Source: Juglans regia
Taxonomy: Eukaryota > Streptophyta > Magnoliopsida > Fagales > Juglandaceae
Length of the DNA stretch: 64,000 bases
Direction: 5' to 3'
Assembly (NCBI RefSeq): GCF_001411555.2
Contig: NC_049916.1
Coordinates: 26,244,558-26,308,557 of the forward strand
In this document: positions 44,318 to 58,384 of the stretch, one piece after another
Position numbering within the stretch: position 1 is the stretch's first letter
Layout: every line of letters starts with the position of its first letter
The notes under the pieces: generated by a model
What the model was told of the DNA's origin: nothing
What the model saw: the letters and a program-made list of their open reading frames with translations, nothing else
Database searches by the model: none
Made by a program: the position numbers and the translations under genes

Positions 44318-46531
44318 GGCTGCTCCGCTCCCTGAATGCTTGGTGAATGACTAGAACAAGTTTGGAGCCATCAACTGCGATAGTATTGAGAGAATGCATA
44401 GGATTTGGTTCACTCCTTTAGCTCTGTTTCTGGGTGCGGGCTGGTGTCATACTATGTATGATGTTGAAAGGATTCGACGCGTCTATTACACGAGTCAACG
44501 GGTAGTGTATCACGATCACCGTGCTGCAACAATTGGCCGGATTTGCACAGATTATTTATTGGATAATGGTACTGGACCGATATTAGAAGAGTGGCTGCTG
44601 TAGCACTACAGCGCCGCCGCTACCTTAGGATTTATTTTTATTTATTTATTTATATATTTTTTAATATTTTTAGATATTTTTTAAAAATAAAAAAATCATA
44701 ATATTATTAAAAAATACTCATTTAATCATTAAATAAAAAAAATAAAAAATCATAACGGTAAAAATTAACGATAAAGTAATATTTTCCATTTCTAATTGAG
44801 AAAGATCTGCAAATGTGTTTTTTTATTTTTTATTTATTTTTAACTATTTTTTATATATTTTAAAACATTTTAAAAAAATAAAAATCACAATCCATCAATT
44901 TTATCAATCTAAATAATATTTTTCGTATTTATTACTTGGTCGTTTATTTTTTTATATATTATTTTTTACGACCATCTTTAAACTTGCAATCATAAAACTT
45001 ATTTTTCTTATATGAATAAATAATTGAGGCAATAGTCACACTTGTCATTTATTCATATGAGAAATATTTTAATAATTATTTCTCGATCATCTTCCAATAT
45101 AGCACTCAAAGAATAATAAAAGAATAAAAATCAAAAAGCATATGAATATTATACTTTTAGGATTAGGTTAGTCCATCACCAAACATATACATTTTGATGA
45201 TTATCCATTTTTAAGATTTATTTAGTGAAAAAGGTTTATAAATTTATATAAAACAATGACTCAAAAAATCATATAGATCCACTTAAATCTATCAAACACA
45301 TTTGTTATAATCTAACATATAAACTAAATATAGTTTTTTTTTTAAAATAAAAAGTAAAGGAGGAGAGATGCAAGATGGAGTAGGTATTGACAAAGTCGCA
45401 CATAGTAGCTTTTTATTTTTTTTTAAGAACTGGTCAAGAGTCTCGACTCTCATGTCCTCCACTCTTGGACAAAACACTCCACGGCATGATTGCTACAAAG
45501 TCTTGGTTTGGTTATCCTATATTCTTCCTTTGCCGCCACCAAACCTCAAAAGGCTGAAAAGCTAATTTTTGTAAGAGATTCCTAGGTTGTTCACAATGCC
45601 AATCACAGAAACATATGACCCATGTTATAATATAGATCATACTTCTCTCTTATTCATGTGATATCAAATCATTAATAAAATATAAAAAATAATTTTTCAA
45701 TCATCTACTTTTAAATATATAAATAATTAAATTTACTTCTTTTCATCGTATTAATCTATTGAAATAGATAAATGATATTTATAATTCTAGCATGTACAAG
45801 CTTCCCGCACACCTTTTAAAAAAATGAGATAAATATGAGATCTGCGTGAAAATTTTATTTTTTTTAATGATAAACTCCAATTTTTTTTGAAAGAGTGCAC
45901 GTGTTTTGCACACTCTAGAAATATATGAGAAATGATAGATGCAGTCATGAGTATGTAAGTGACGTGCAATCATTTTGAAAAAAAGTGAATAAATACGGGA
46001 CTCATATGAAAAAATTAATTTTTTAATAGTAGATCATATTTTTTTTCAAAACGATTGCATAACGACGTTTGTATACTTCACGATTGTATGTAGCATTACT
46101 CGGATTATATATAATATTACTCTTTGAAATAAGTGATGATGGGATCGAAACATAGATCATAAATTCAAACATTGACTCTATACTCATCTAATTTAATTAT
46201 ATGTTGGAGCCAAACAAAATTTGCTTCATAGACAATATATGTGGTAAGGCCCATAACAAACTCCACTAATTAATTTAAGGGTGGTAGGCAGAACAGATGG
46301 GTGGATTTAACTTCTTCTAAACATAGCAGCAACATTAGTGTAAGAAAATCCTTATCAAGAAACAAAATCATGACATCTACGGCCTCTTCCTCTCACAACA
46401 AACTGATTTTGCCTTATAAACGCACCTAACAACACGCTTGCTCATGTCTAGCCTCCCTGCAAATTCTCTTTGCATTATCAACCTTTTTATGTTGATCCAT
46501 CCTCTCCATCTCTCTCTCACTCTCCCTTTTC
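44318..46531. other. Divergent spacer between the kinase and the DnaJ-like gene
   Basis: No coding sequence is supported. The two genes point away from each other, so this 2.2 kb holds both promoters. It is very AT-rich between 44.6 and 46.1 kb. A pyrimidine-rich leader (ctccatctctctctcactctcc) lies directly before the DnaJ-like ATG. Confidence 0.6.
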
Positions 46532-48215
46532 ATGGCAGATCCTCCACGTTCAGTGACCACTCATGATATCTACAGCATTTTTGGAATCTCAAAAGATATA
46601 TGCAAGGCATACAAATCCCTATTCTTGAAATGGAATATCGATAAGAGTCCGAAGAACAAAATCGAACTCAAAGCCAAATCCAAAGCCACTGGTCGTGAAG
46701 AGTACTACAAGGTAAACACAAACTTTTATGTCACATTTTCATGCAAAACGAATCCAATAAGACATCAATTTTTGTTTATCCAACCAAATGTAATAACAAA
46801 ATCTCTAGCAAATGGCTAAGTGGCAAGAGTTTTGATCTTGATGGTACGTTCCTTTAGATCTAAATGTTTGAGTCATTGGTACAAATAATTTTTGGGAATT
46901 ACGTCTAATCGATGAAAAGGATATCATGATTTACGCAACTCATGTAGTTGGATATGTCATACCAATTTGAGATTTAACCAGATAAAAGACGCTTTGTGTT
47001 TTCATAATCTTCGAGATTTTTCCTCTCCTCAAGGAAAAAACAGTTGGATAATGGTATTTGTAACATCCTTTTAGGTCATCAATGGAAATATCAGGGATGA
47101 GGAAACAAGTACTACAAATAGTGATCCAACAACACCAGCAGGTTCCAGTCATCATCGAAACAACGATGATCACTTGTTCTTCACGCACCAGACTAACTCC
47201 TTATTCTCGAGGAGTGGAAGTAGAAGAAGAAGCAAAACGCCGACACCGAGCCCACGATCGTCGACCAACAATTCAAGCCGAAGATGCACCACCCCACAAT
47301 CAAGAAGCACGAGTGGTACTAGAAGAGGCTCCTCACAAACCGAATTCCCTACTTTCTCAAGAAATGCGTGCAGTAGGAGCAACTCGGAAACGGAAGCCTC
47401 TCTATTGGAAAACATGAGCTCCTTGGAAACGGAAAAGCCACCTCCTTTGTCAAGAAATACGAGCCGAAGGAGCTCAAGTAGTACCCCTATCATATTCTCA
47501 CAATCAACAGCAAGGAGAAAACCTCCACCAGTCGAGAAAAAGCTCCATTGCACGCTCGAGGAGTTGTGCCAAGGATGTCTCAAGATGATCAAGATTACAA
47601 GAGATGCCATCACCAACAATGGGTACGAAATTTGTTCATCTTTTCCTAGCTATCTTGGTCGTGTGACAGGTCACAATTATCATCATCGTATAGGCCATTT
47701 ATATATGTCTGAATCTTTGTCATTGATCCAAATATGATATCATGTAAACCATCATTCTGAAACATGGCAGGATAATCATCCAAGAAGAGGAGATATTGAA
47801 GATACAAGTGAAACCAGGATGGAGAAAAGGGACCAAGGTTACATTTGAGGGAAAGGGTGATGAAAAACCGGGCTATCTCCCTGCTGATATAATCTTCATG
47901 ATAGATGAAGGAAGACACCCACTATTTACGAGGAAAGGTGATGATTTAGAAATAAGGGTTGAGATCCCTCTAGTGAACGCCCTTACAGGTTGCTCGATTC
48001 CGATTCCTCTGTTAGGAGGGGAGAAGATGGCATTATCATTTGATGATATCATATATCCAGGCTACGAAAAGATTATTCCAGGCCAAGGCATGCCACATCT
48101 TCAGGATCAAGGAAGGAGAGGCGATCTTCGAATCAAGTTTTTGGTCGAGTTTCCTATAGATCTGGGTGATGAACAACGAGCCGCAGCTTATAGAATACTA
48201 CAAGAGTGTGTTTGA
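46532..48215 (+). CDS. DnaJ-like (type II HSP40) protein with degenerate J domain
   Basis: Co-chaperone relative of 390 residues. Exons are 46532-46711, 47075-47622 and 47771-48215 (donors AAG|GTAAAC and GG|GTACG; acceptors TTTTAG and GGCAG); the lengths sum to 1173 bp and the phases fit. Residues 10-60 align with a J domain (HDIYSIFGISKD, then ICKAYKSLFLKW) but the invariant HPD is NID and the stretch before helix II is shortened. Residues about 61-215 are Ser/Arg/Thr-rich rather than Gly/Phe-rich. The C-terminal 170 residues are a good DnaJ peptide-binding domain: CTLEELCQGCLKMIKITR, KPGWRKGTKVTFEGKGDE, PADIIFMIDEGRHPLFTR and GDLRIKFLVEFP. Without HPD it should not stimulate Hsp70, so it may bind clients or dimerise with other J proteins. 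That role is inference. A MITE lies 55 bp after the stop. Confidence 0.85.
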
Positions 48216-48270
48216 TTATCAAATCTTTGATTTTGAATAAATTTTCATCTTCTTTACTAATGAAAACTTA

Positions 48271-48675
48271 GGGCTCGTTTGTAAACTTAAAATATCTCAT
48301 AATTTTGTGACTAGTAGTGAATGATTTGTGAATCAAAAATGATAAACATACGTCACTTTTCACAACACATTACATAATCATGTTTTAAAATGAAGGGTAG
48401 TTAAATATTATTAAGTTAAAAAAAATTTTGAATATAATTTTTGAATATTGTTTTTGTTTTGAAATTTAAAAAAATTCTATTATTTTTTATATTTTATTTG
48501 GAAGTTTGAAAAAATTATATTGCAATTTTGTATTTAGATAATGATTAGGTAATGATTAGATAAAAACATTGAAGATCTAAAATTAAAAAGTGTTTTATAT
48601 TTGATTAATATTTGAAAAACAATTTATGAGAAATTTTTAAAATATATGATAATATCTCATTATCCAAACAAGACC
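48271..48675. repeat. Tourist-like MITE just downstream of the DnaJ-like gene
   Basis: 405 bp with ends gggctcgtttgt and atccaaacaagacc, flanked by TTA at 48268-48270 and 48676-48678. It begins 55 bp after the DnaJ-like stop codon, so it may lie in the 3' UTR or supply its poly(A) signal. Confidence 0.8.
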
Positions 48676-48678
48676 TTA

Positions 48679-50242
48679 GGCCCCAAAATATACTAGACTC
48701 AAGTTACTAGTTCAGAGATGCAAGATGCCTAGCATTTTAAGAAAAATATTCATTTAGTCACAAGGGAAAAATCAAATATGGTGATTAATCAAAGAGTTCT
48801 AAAATAAGGAGTAAAAAGATTTGAGCTTGTTTACAAAGAATTAAGAAAGTTAAGAATCAAGTTAAACTTAAAAAAGCAAATGATAGATTATGAGAATACT
48901 ATATTTACAAAAAAAATTTATAAAAATAAACTCACGTAATTTAATATAATATTTTAAATTTAAAAATAATTTTATAATCTAACATACTATATTAAGTCAC
49001 GTTAATTTATAAGCTTATTTTCGTGACTTGATCACTTCTCATCGATTATATATAAGGCCAGCATAAATGATCTATGTTTCATCGGAAAGTCTCTCAATAA
49101 TTTACAAGCACCTGCAAGCAGTACGACTATATAAGCTCACATCACTAGAACGTGTTGAGGTCCAATTCATTGAAGATATACCAAAATTGATAAATAAAAA
49201 AAGAAACCATTATCTCTACTACGTGGTTCTTGTAGTTTACATTTGGTTTGAGAATTGGAATTAAAAAATCGTAATAATAAAATTTTAAAAAAAAAATAAT
49301 AATAATAATTCAAGATTCATTGAACTAATAATAACAAACTCATTAATGACAATGTAAACCATCTCCATTTATAAATTAATGTAAAAAAAAAATGCAACAG
49401 CAAACGGGAAAATATACACAATCTTCTAGTAAAATGGGACCATCTGGTAACGTGTAGAAACTCTCAAAGCAAAACGTCAACAAACAAATAAATTAGAGAG
49501 CATACCACGTACGGGAGCCAAAACCAAATAAAACATAGGTATTGAAAAAATAAATATATTTTTGCAATGTGTGAATTTGAACGAAAAAGCAGTGTCTCCA
49601 CAGAGGAAAAATGGAGGTGGTCACTGGAAGCAGCAGGACCAACAACCTGCAGGATAGAGCAAGAATATATAAGTTATTTTTTAATGTAGTGATGAAATTC
49701 GACAGAATATTAGTCGGGACACTATTCCCAGACACTCGGTGCCAATAAAAAAAAAAAAAACAGAATAAAACTTAATATTGCTAAAGGAAAAGGTAGAGCA
49801 AGGCATAATTTCATGGACTCTGATGTGGACTTGCCGACAGAAACCCAGTGATGGGTCTTGTTTTCAAACCTCCTATTCACCGAAGCAAAGATCTAATAAT
49901 TTTTCCAGCATTGAGACAGAAGAATCATTTGGGAGTCACCAACAACCAATAATGCCATAATTTGGTGGACGTTTTCGTGGAGGCTTTCAATGTTTAACAT
50001 ATCAAATCAAGTGTACAATGCCAGCACTAAAACTTTACAATCACAGACAGAATCCAAAGGTAAGCATTGGGGAAGTATAAAAATGTCAACCTAACAGGAA
50101 TTTTGTGGACATCTATTTTCCTTATTTAATGCTACTCATTATTATTTTCCCCCAAAGTCAGATGCATACCTGGTATAGGGATGATGATCTTCTTTCAGGG
50201 CCCACAACTTATGGGAAAGAATGGTAACTCGATAACTACATT
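48679..50242. other. Convergent spacer between the DnaJ-like gene and IMB4
   Basis: AT-rich, no supported exon. The right part, roughly 49.9-50.24 kb, should hold the IMB4 3' UTR. Short ORFs in it lack family resemblance. Confidence 0.6.
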
Positions 50243-53200
50243 TCAGCTTCTTGGGGCAAATGCAGCTAGTGCATTAGCATGTGCGGGAGAGAGGTTGCTC
50301 AAAAGGGGTTGCATTTGCTGACCATACAGTGAAATCAAGTGAGAGAAAGCTCTGCCTACTTCGGCCTTAGCTTCAGAAGTTTCTTCAGGGGAAACCACTA
50401 CTTGAGCAAAAAGATTAACCAACTCCGGAACTAGAGAGAGGATCTGCTCGCATTAAACGGGGAAAATAAAACAGCAAAGACATCACTTCTTGGAAAAAGC
50501 AAGAATTTAGACAACTAATCGGCCAATTTTACATTGCAGTTAGGAAATGAAACAAATACCTGTGGATTTGACGATAAAACAAGAGTAGATACACAACTAT
50601 AGACTGTGATGGACTCCTCATGATCTTCTTTCAAAGGAAGAACTTTCAAGAAAACAGGAAGGACCTGCCAAGAGTAACCATAGGATAGACAGAGCCAAAA
50701 AGAAGAATTAGCTATAACGAGTAATGATGCTAATTCTTTTTAAAAAAAACATAAGAAGACACCAGAAGAAAACCTGATTTAGTGGGACAGACTCAGGGTG
50801 CACCATTATCATCCTTGCCACTGCACCAGCTGCATTATCCCTGACGGCATTGTCTGGCTCAGATTCCCCAAATAGGGGGTAAAGTCCACGCAATGTATCA
50901 CCATAGTATCTGGCATTGATGAAAGGAAAAGGCTACAGCAAGGTAAATGCAAGTTCCAGAGAAGACAAGTTCAAGCCCACAATAGAATACTTAGCATGTA
51001 TGTTGCCCACTCCCGATTAAAACCCAACAACATCAAATCAAACAGGAAGGAAAACCAAAATTTACAACTATTAAAGAGGGCAAGAGGATATAGAAAAAGG
51101 GGGAGGAAAAGAGGAGACCATGAAGCAGATTACTATAGAGAAGGATACTTCAAAGCGGACTCGCCCCCATTTTTGCACAGCTCTCCAACACAAAAAGCAG
51201 CATTCCTTCTATTAGTGGCCTCGGATGAAGTTAACTCTTTCAGTACCAAGGGCATTACTCTCTGATTTGTATGGAGTGAGTTCCACAAATAAGTCGCATA
51301 TTCTCGAAGACATCATTAGTTATCCAAAAATAAGATGATATATTTAAGAGCAATAGCATTACATCAACATAGCCTGCAATTGGAGAACCCATATCCTGAG
51401 CTACTTCTGCGAGGCAAGCGACCACCATGGTTCGATCTTGCGAAGGGCGTGAAGCTCTCTGCAGTAGTCAACAACTACAACAGTGACATACAACAACAAA
51501 ATAAATGATAGCATAGAATTGCAACTACATACATCACAAGATCATTGCTAACCCACCGCGAATTTCATTAAAGGATCATATAGCTTCGCAAATATGGGTG
51601 CAAAATGAGAACCCATGGACTTGGCAAATGCAGGAAGAAGATCAGAAATTGCATCCATAAGCTCTTCATCATGCTGGGTATCATCATCATCAATATCACT
51701 GTCAGGTTCTGTTTGCTGACAAGCTGATTCCTCTCGGAGCAATAATAAAGTAGCATCAACAAGCCGAGGCATGTCTGAAATCAGATCACATATAGAAGCA
51801 AGTTCAAAATAAGATGTTTGGCTTAAATCCGGAAGATCTCCTTGAATAATAGGCAAAATGGAGGCAACTAAACTTTTACTTACATGGCTCAATAGCCATG
51901 TATCCATATTCCTTGATGATGTCAGCTACACTCAGACAAGCTTGAGCAACAACTTCTTTGTCATCATCTTCAGCCAGAGTCTTGATATAGATATTCATCA
52001 CGGTGTCTGTAATTAAAAGGAATCATAAGAGCTAGACCAGGCAATTTCAGAGCTAAGATATTTGCTATTCCCAACTCAAAAGTTCTGACCTAAAATTACT
52101 TTTGTTTTTGCTGTTCCTTCCTACAAAACGAGAAGGATTGTGAAAATGTTAGTACTTTTTAGTATATCCAGCCATCTATGGTGCTTTCACAACATAAGAG
52201 TACCGAGACTAAGCTAGCTTTCAAACTAAAGCTAAAGGCGTCGCTTCTAGAAACATTGACGAGTGAGGTAGTTCTTTATTGACTAAGATAAAAATGGAAC
52301 CAATATTGGCAGATAAAAAGATCCACGAAATCCAAAGTACAAATAATAGACAGGCTCAAATTGCCAAGTATGAGAACCACAAAAGGAACTACTTATGCTA
52401 ATACTATTCTAAAGCTTTTGATTGGACCCAAAGTAAACAAGGGCTTTCAAGAAAATAGTACTTGAGAGAGAGAGAGAGAGGGTTCTGATGCAGACTAACA
52501 TTTTGACTCTGGAAGATTGTCAGCGCTGCTAGTAAGATATCTGCAATTAAATTAAAATAAATTAACTATGAAAATTCTATAGATTCATTCGTGAATTTTA
52601 AACACAGTATGAAGTGAATATTATCTTGCTTGCAAATTTTAACAGTGCTTCCACTATTAATCATAAAAATTCAAATCCAAACAGTTGAATGTAATATTGA
52701 GACAAGTTAAAGAAAACAATAACCCGGAAAATAACTGCACGTCAACTTACAAGATTATACATGTATACAATCACCACTCCATATAAACCTGTTAGCACAT
52801 CTGAAATAAACCTTCACTTGTCTTGTACAGGTTCATTGAGCTTGACCAAGCCTATATATTTTTTCTTGGTTTCTGATATAAATATCTATTCTGTTTTTCC
52901 TATTTTTGGAAGGAGGGGGATGCTAAAGAAAGAATGGAAAAGAACAAAAGAGCTAATGCTGGAAGCTGTGAAAACAAATGAGTTGGAGATAAGGTTGTCT
53001 TGACAATGACAAGACAGACATTTTTTTCATCAATTGCGAGACCATTAACCAAGTTCAGAGAGTTTATTTTAAGGTTTAGATGCACCAAGTAAAAAAGGAG
53101 ACAAAATAGGTTAGATGCATGGTGCAAAACAACTTTGACACAAGCAGATAGCAGATAGATACTAACGTTTTAGAGCTATTGTTGCCTGAAGCCGAACATC

Positions 53201-56200
53201 TTCATGAAAATAACCTGAGTGTCTTACCAAAATTTTCAATGACTCCTCCAAATAGCTTAAAAATATTAAGAAACCAAAAAATCTTCTCTCCTTCAATTAG
53301 TGCTTTACTCTTGCAAAGGTGAGATGAAAAACTAAAAAGGAAAAACTAGAAGAAATAGAGTTAAAGGATACGGTGCATAAGAACTCTTTGTGTGTTGAGC
53401 AAATAATCCAAGAGCTTGAGTTGCAGCAGCCTTTTCATCCAAAACTCCAGTTCTTATACTAATATTCCGTACCCTTGGTTCATCACGAGCTTCATCATCA
53501 GATGAAACTCCTCCAAATCCATTAAAAATTTCATCATCAGACTCAACAATGTCCACCGCAGAGCCATCATCCAGATTGCATGAAGCAAATGCCAGAGGTA
53601 CAACATGAGGAAGATACTGTTTACCAAGACAAATATCTACTCATAAATATAGGTGATAAGAAAAATCCGCAAAAGTCACAATATACAAATACATGCACAC
53701 CTGTGCAAATCCTTCACCCAAAATTTCTGCTATATTGCTGAAGAATCCATGTGTATACTCCCGAAGCTCACTGAACTCCAGTCCAAAACCCTGAGAATGG
53801 AATTATTAATCAATTACTAAAAAGGACCAATAATAATCCGGTAAAAGAGAAGTGCCAAAGCAAGTACTGTAATTGCGGCCTCTATGAAAGGAGGTAATAT
53901 TGATTCCATCCTCATTCTCCCCACAGACATTGCAACGATTCCAACTAGTTCAGTAGCCCTTGCTCGTGAACGGAGATCCTCATCATTAGCAAGTACCATA
54001 AAATTTTTCATCAACTCTAGAACCCTTTCAGCATATGGAAGGAAGGCTTGCTCTGCAGCAGCTGCAACTGAACCAATTGCAGACTGCAAGGAAATTAACA
54101 GAAATCCTAAAGTTATGGTCAAACAGAGGAAAATGAATTTTGCAGATAATGATCACCAAATTTAAACCAATGATGCAAGTCTTTAAAGCACACAAGATAC
54201 ATCTTTGTACCATGCACGTCTCCTGCAAATTCCGAGGGCTGCTGTGGAGGGCTGCCAATAGTCTCCCCATCAATGGATCTAGAAAAGGAAGGATTTCCTC
54301 CCCCATGTCCTCACAAAATGCAGCCAAAGCATAGTATGACTTCTCCTGTAGAATAAGTCTGAGTTGAGCTCAGAAAATAATTATAACAATAAATGGCAGA
54401 ACTCAACATTCTATCCACATTTACCTTTACTTCATCAGATGCATCATCAAGGGCATTTAAGATGCTGGGAAGAACACTTTCATAATGTGATACAATCTCA
54501 GGTTGCAAATGCTCAGCAAATTGACCCAATGCAAATGATGCAGCCCCTCTAACCATTTGTTCAGGATCCCTCAAAGCCCCCAAGACAATATGAAGAACAG
54601 GTTCCAACTTATTTTTCATCAACTCCAAACAACCCTCTGAAATGACACCTAAAGCAGTAACAGAAGCTTCCCGATACTTTGGGTTTGCATTCTGACTACT
54701 CAGAGATGCAAATTCAAACACAGGGGGAAACACGTGCTTGGGGAGGTTTAAAGCCATAGTGTCAATAACTTCAGCAGCGGCTCTATCTGGTGCAAGATCA
54801 TCATCTTCATCTCCATCAGTTGATTCTGCAAGCAAAGGGCACATAACTTGCAGGATAGGGATAACCAACTTATACTTTTTAAGGGAATTGGACTTGTACT
54901 TTGCTAGCCATGAAATTATCTGAATAGCCTGATAAATTGAACAAAGCATAAGAAGTAAGCAAATTATCTAGAACACCCAGAAGGGAGTAAACGCAATTAA
55001 ATGGATCAAATCAAAATCCAACAAAGCTTTATACCAACCGCCTAGGCTGATTAGAGTATGGAAGACAGGAAAATATATTTGCAGCTCCTTCCTACCTGAT
55101 GACGTGTGTTGGATTCCAGATTTTGACTTGAGCACACTTCAAGGGAGAACTGCACAATGGATTTAACAGATTCCCCAAGAAGAGGTGCGGGAGATTCAAT
55201 CAACTCATCAAAGATTTCAAAAGCAATTACAGCTACATCTTCCTCACCAGAGGCAAGACACTGCCTGGAAACATGCAAAATGCTGGGAATGAATTCACGA
55301 AACTTGACCTGCATCAGTATGAAATAATCATGCAACAAAAAAATGGAATCAATATGAGTCAAGGCCAGAAAGAACTAAAATATAATGATAGAGCCCAAGG
55401 GAATTAATGTTTAATATTTAGTAAAAGGAATCACATTTCTAAAATGCAATGAATCTCTTAGCATCAATAAATATCATGAGTCACTTCTAGGACAATGTTT
55501 TTCGCTCTTGATTAGTCCCGTCAAGAAGTACACTGAATAGTTGAGCATAATCACAATAGGAAAATCTAATCTTAGAAATTTCATGAACTGCATAAAAAAG
55601 ATGCACACACGAAGTCATCAAAATAACTATAGTTGTTTCTCAATATCATTTACAATACAAGATAAACACAAATACATGTTCAAATATTTCAGGACAGTGA
55701 GATTCCTTCCAAAGTATAATTTTTACTTTTCTATATTAATAAAAACAGATTAGAAAATGATGGCCACCGCAAAACTACAATTGGATAACATATTACAAAC
55801 TCACCACTTCATCCCCATCATTAGTGAACTCTAGAAAAGACCCCACTGCTCTGGTAGCACATGGAAAAAAATCTAGTAAGCAACCATATGATATTGCTTG
55901 TTCACTACAAAAGGAACAAAAAATTGTAAAAAATGAATTTTAAATTACTTGAGAGCAGCAACTCTAACACGATTGCTAGTCTCATCCTGTAGGCACTTCA
56001 AAAGAAGAGCTTGCAAATCCGTGAAATGTGGTCGAAAACTACTCCCGATGGTTTCAGTTAAGGAGCTGAAAAGGATCAGGGCCACCTTGTACCACAAAGA
56101 AGAAAAATCGTATGAGTTAGCCTATTTGACATTGTAGATAAGCACCAGCCTGAGCAAGCATCCATATGAAAAACTCATATGCTGAAAAGATCAGGATAAT

Positions 56201-58174
56201 AGTATTTGTCTGAGCTAATGAAGATACATAATAGATAATAAGAATCATCAGAGATTGATGAGCAAACATATTCATTGTAATATAAGAACAAAGAAAAATA
56301 GATTTGAACATGGTTCATCCCCTTAAATGTGATATAGATAGGTTTTAGTGTAATAATACTAAGGCAAAATGCGGAACATCTTGGATTCCATGAAAATTAT
56401 GTTCCTAAAGAAGTAAGCAAATTACAAGTGATACAATTATCACTGATACATATTCATGCTCTTATACAAGTAGCTACATAGTACCAATTGGACAGAACAA
56501 TCTTCTCTAAGGTCATAGTTATACTTGAAACTGCCTACCAAAGCTGTAAGCTTATAACGTCAGTAAACATAGGGTGGAATACATACCATGAATTTTGAAA
56601 TTTTGTGTACACAAGAAAAACACATCAAGATTAACAAATTCGATCACACTTACAGAATCAAGAAACTGTTAATGTGGATGCATGTTGAAAGAGATCTAAT
56701 ATGGCAACAAGATATCAATGAGGGGCAGCACAAGACATTATAATAACACAAATAGGGTAACCAGATGGCTTCGAAGAGTTGTGAGCTTACTTCTCTATGG
56801 TCTTCTTGTGCACTCTGGCTACATTGGAACAAAAAGGGCAACAAATCAGGCCACTCTCCTGCTGGAATGGCATGCTTTGCAATGACACTCACCACATTTG
56901 CACTTGCTCGCCTCACTGGTGGGCTGCAGTAGTACAATCAATAAGATCATTTTCAAAATCCCAAAGCAAAGCAATTACAAATACAATTAATTTGACATCG
57001 GGGGCAGTTGACTAGCTGGTAGAGAAAGAGAAACTCAAATTTAACAAACCACTAAGTAAAAGAATAGGCGGGACTGGTTTTAGAGAATAGGCCTCATGTG
57101 AGAATGTTCAATGAAAAGGATAGCGGGCCTGAACTATAGAGTAGTTGCTTTGTCTCCAGAAGCTAGAAAAAGTTCCACTCTAGGATACATTACTTTAACT
57201 TACATTTCCTAACTCTTAACGGCACCCAAACATGAAGTTTCAAAGCCTCAAAAATTCATTTAGCAAAATATCAGGCATGCAAGAAGGCTAAATGATAAAA
57301 ATTGAACATATTATATGCAAGGGTCATCATGATAAAATCTCATATAGCAGCAACTGAACCAGTATACATGAAAGCAGGTTTACGGATTACTGAGAAATAT
57401 TGGCAATTCAAACGCTCAATTTCAGTGCATCAATACAGAGGCAAAAGAAATAAGCTCCTACTGGGTAGGAGTCATCAACAACCATGAGATCAATACCTCA
57501 ATCACAACAAACACAACCTCGACCAAACCAAACTAGTATCTTACACAGTTAAAAAGGGAAAAAGAATTCCAAGTTTAATGTTTCTCACATCCCTAACTTT
57601 TCTAATCAAACAAATTTCTTAAAACAATTATCGCAAAAATTCAAAGTTCAATTCTTTAGAATCATCAACATCAGATCAATGCATCTTATTCAGCCGCAGT
57701 TCGATAAAGCAACAAAACCGATTAAGCTTCATAATATACCAAAAATCATAATTGAAATCAATAATACCCATATCCAAATTCAGCACAAAATTGATAATCC
57801 GTGAATTAAAAGCAACACGTATATAAAAATAACTGAGTCATAACTTTTAACAGGTGGAAAAAAAAGTATTTATTATTTATCTGTATAGTTAATTTGGACC
57901 TGTGTTCCATGGTAATACTCTCAATGAGGGACTGTTTGACAAGCTGCTTGAGCTGCGGGGAGAGCTTGGCCCAGTGGCCGGTGATCTTCTTGCGGAGCAG
58001 CACGGCGGCTAGCTGGCGGACGTTGGGGGTCTTGGCCGTGCGGAGATGCTGCACCAACGCGGGCACCACCTGCGGGTCCTTGGCCAAGCGCTTTATCTGC
58101 TCCTCCGCCTGCCGCCTCGCGTCGTTGTCCGGCATCAAGAATTGTATCAGCAAGAGCTCCAACGACTGCGCCAT
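50243..58174 (-). CDS. IMB4: Importin beta-4 type nuclear transport receptor (IMB4/IPO4), complete, 20 exons
   Basis: Karyopherin-beta receptor that carries cargo through the nuclear pore and releases it on binding Ran-GTP; in the IPO4 family histones and ribosomal proteins are known cargo. Exons 5' to 3': 57900-58174, 56791-56923, 55949-56085, 55805-55850, 55096-55308, 54425-54928, 54211-54345, 53868-54083, 53701-53790, 53372-53616, 53167-53255, 52500-52540, 52090-52120, 51884-52006, 51557-51774, 51363-51458, 51149-51261, 50774-50909, 50560-50664, 50243-50443. They total 3147 bp, 1048 residues, all phases agreeing and all sites GT-AG. Exon 1 is the importin-beta N-terminal domain (QAEEQIKRLAKDP, RQLAAVLLRKKI). 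HEAT-type helical repeats fill the rest, with acidic loops such as DGDEDDDLAPD and DSDIDDDDTQHDEE. A (CT)n tract lies just upstream of the ATG. No damage was seen. Confidence 0.96.
52463..52480. repeat. Short (GA)n tract in IMB4 intron 12
   Basis: About nine GA units just downstream (in gene direction) of exon 12. No function indicated. Confidence 0.75.
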
Positions 58175-58192
58175 TGCTCTGTTTCTCTGTCC

Positions 58193-58194
<2 letters not shown>

Positions 58195-58230
<36 letters not shown>
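58195..58230. repeat. (CT)n microsatellite in the IMB4 5' leader
   Basis: Eighteen CT units on the plus strand, i.e. (GA)n in the transcript sense, 20 bp upstream of the IMB4 ATG at 58174. GA/CT tracts near plant transcription starts are common and may bind GAGA-binding (BBR/BPC) proteins. That role is inference. Confidence 0.8.
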
Positions 58231-58234
<4 letters not shown>

Positions 58235-58384
58235 TTTCTTAAAGGCCCTGGCTGGCTTCTTTTCCCTACGATGGAGGCTGGTGCCGCGAGTCGAGGCTTT
58301 TGAGGGTTTTTGAGTTTTGCTTTGCTTTGTATTTAAGGAAGCAGAAGTGGGAGTGTGTTTTGGGGTTTTACAGCGCACAGAACA

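Noticed and set aside
47170..47619. 149-codon minus-strand ORF over the DnaJ-like exon 2
   Set aside because: It is the complement of a Ser/Arg-rich exon whose plus-strand frame joins properly to the flanking exons. Leu-rich antisense of Ser/Arg codons is expected.
42359..48215. Functional pairing of the receptor kinase and the DnaJ-like gene because they are divergent
   Set aside because: They are separated by 2.2 kb of AT-rich sequence with no shared motif that I can see; neighbourhood alone is not evidence in a plant genome.
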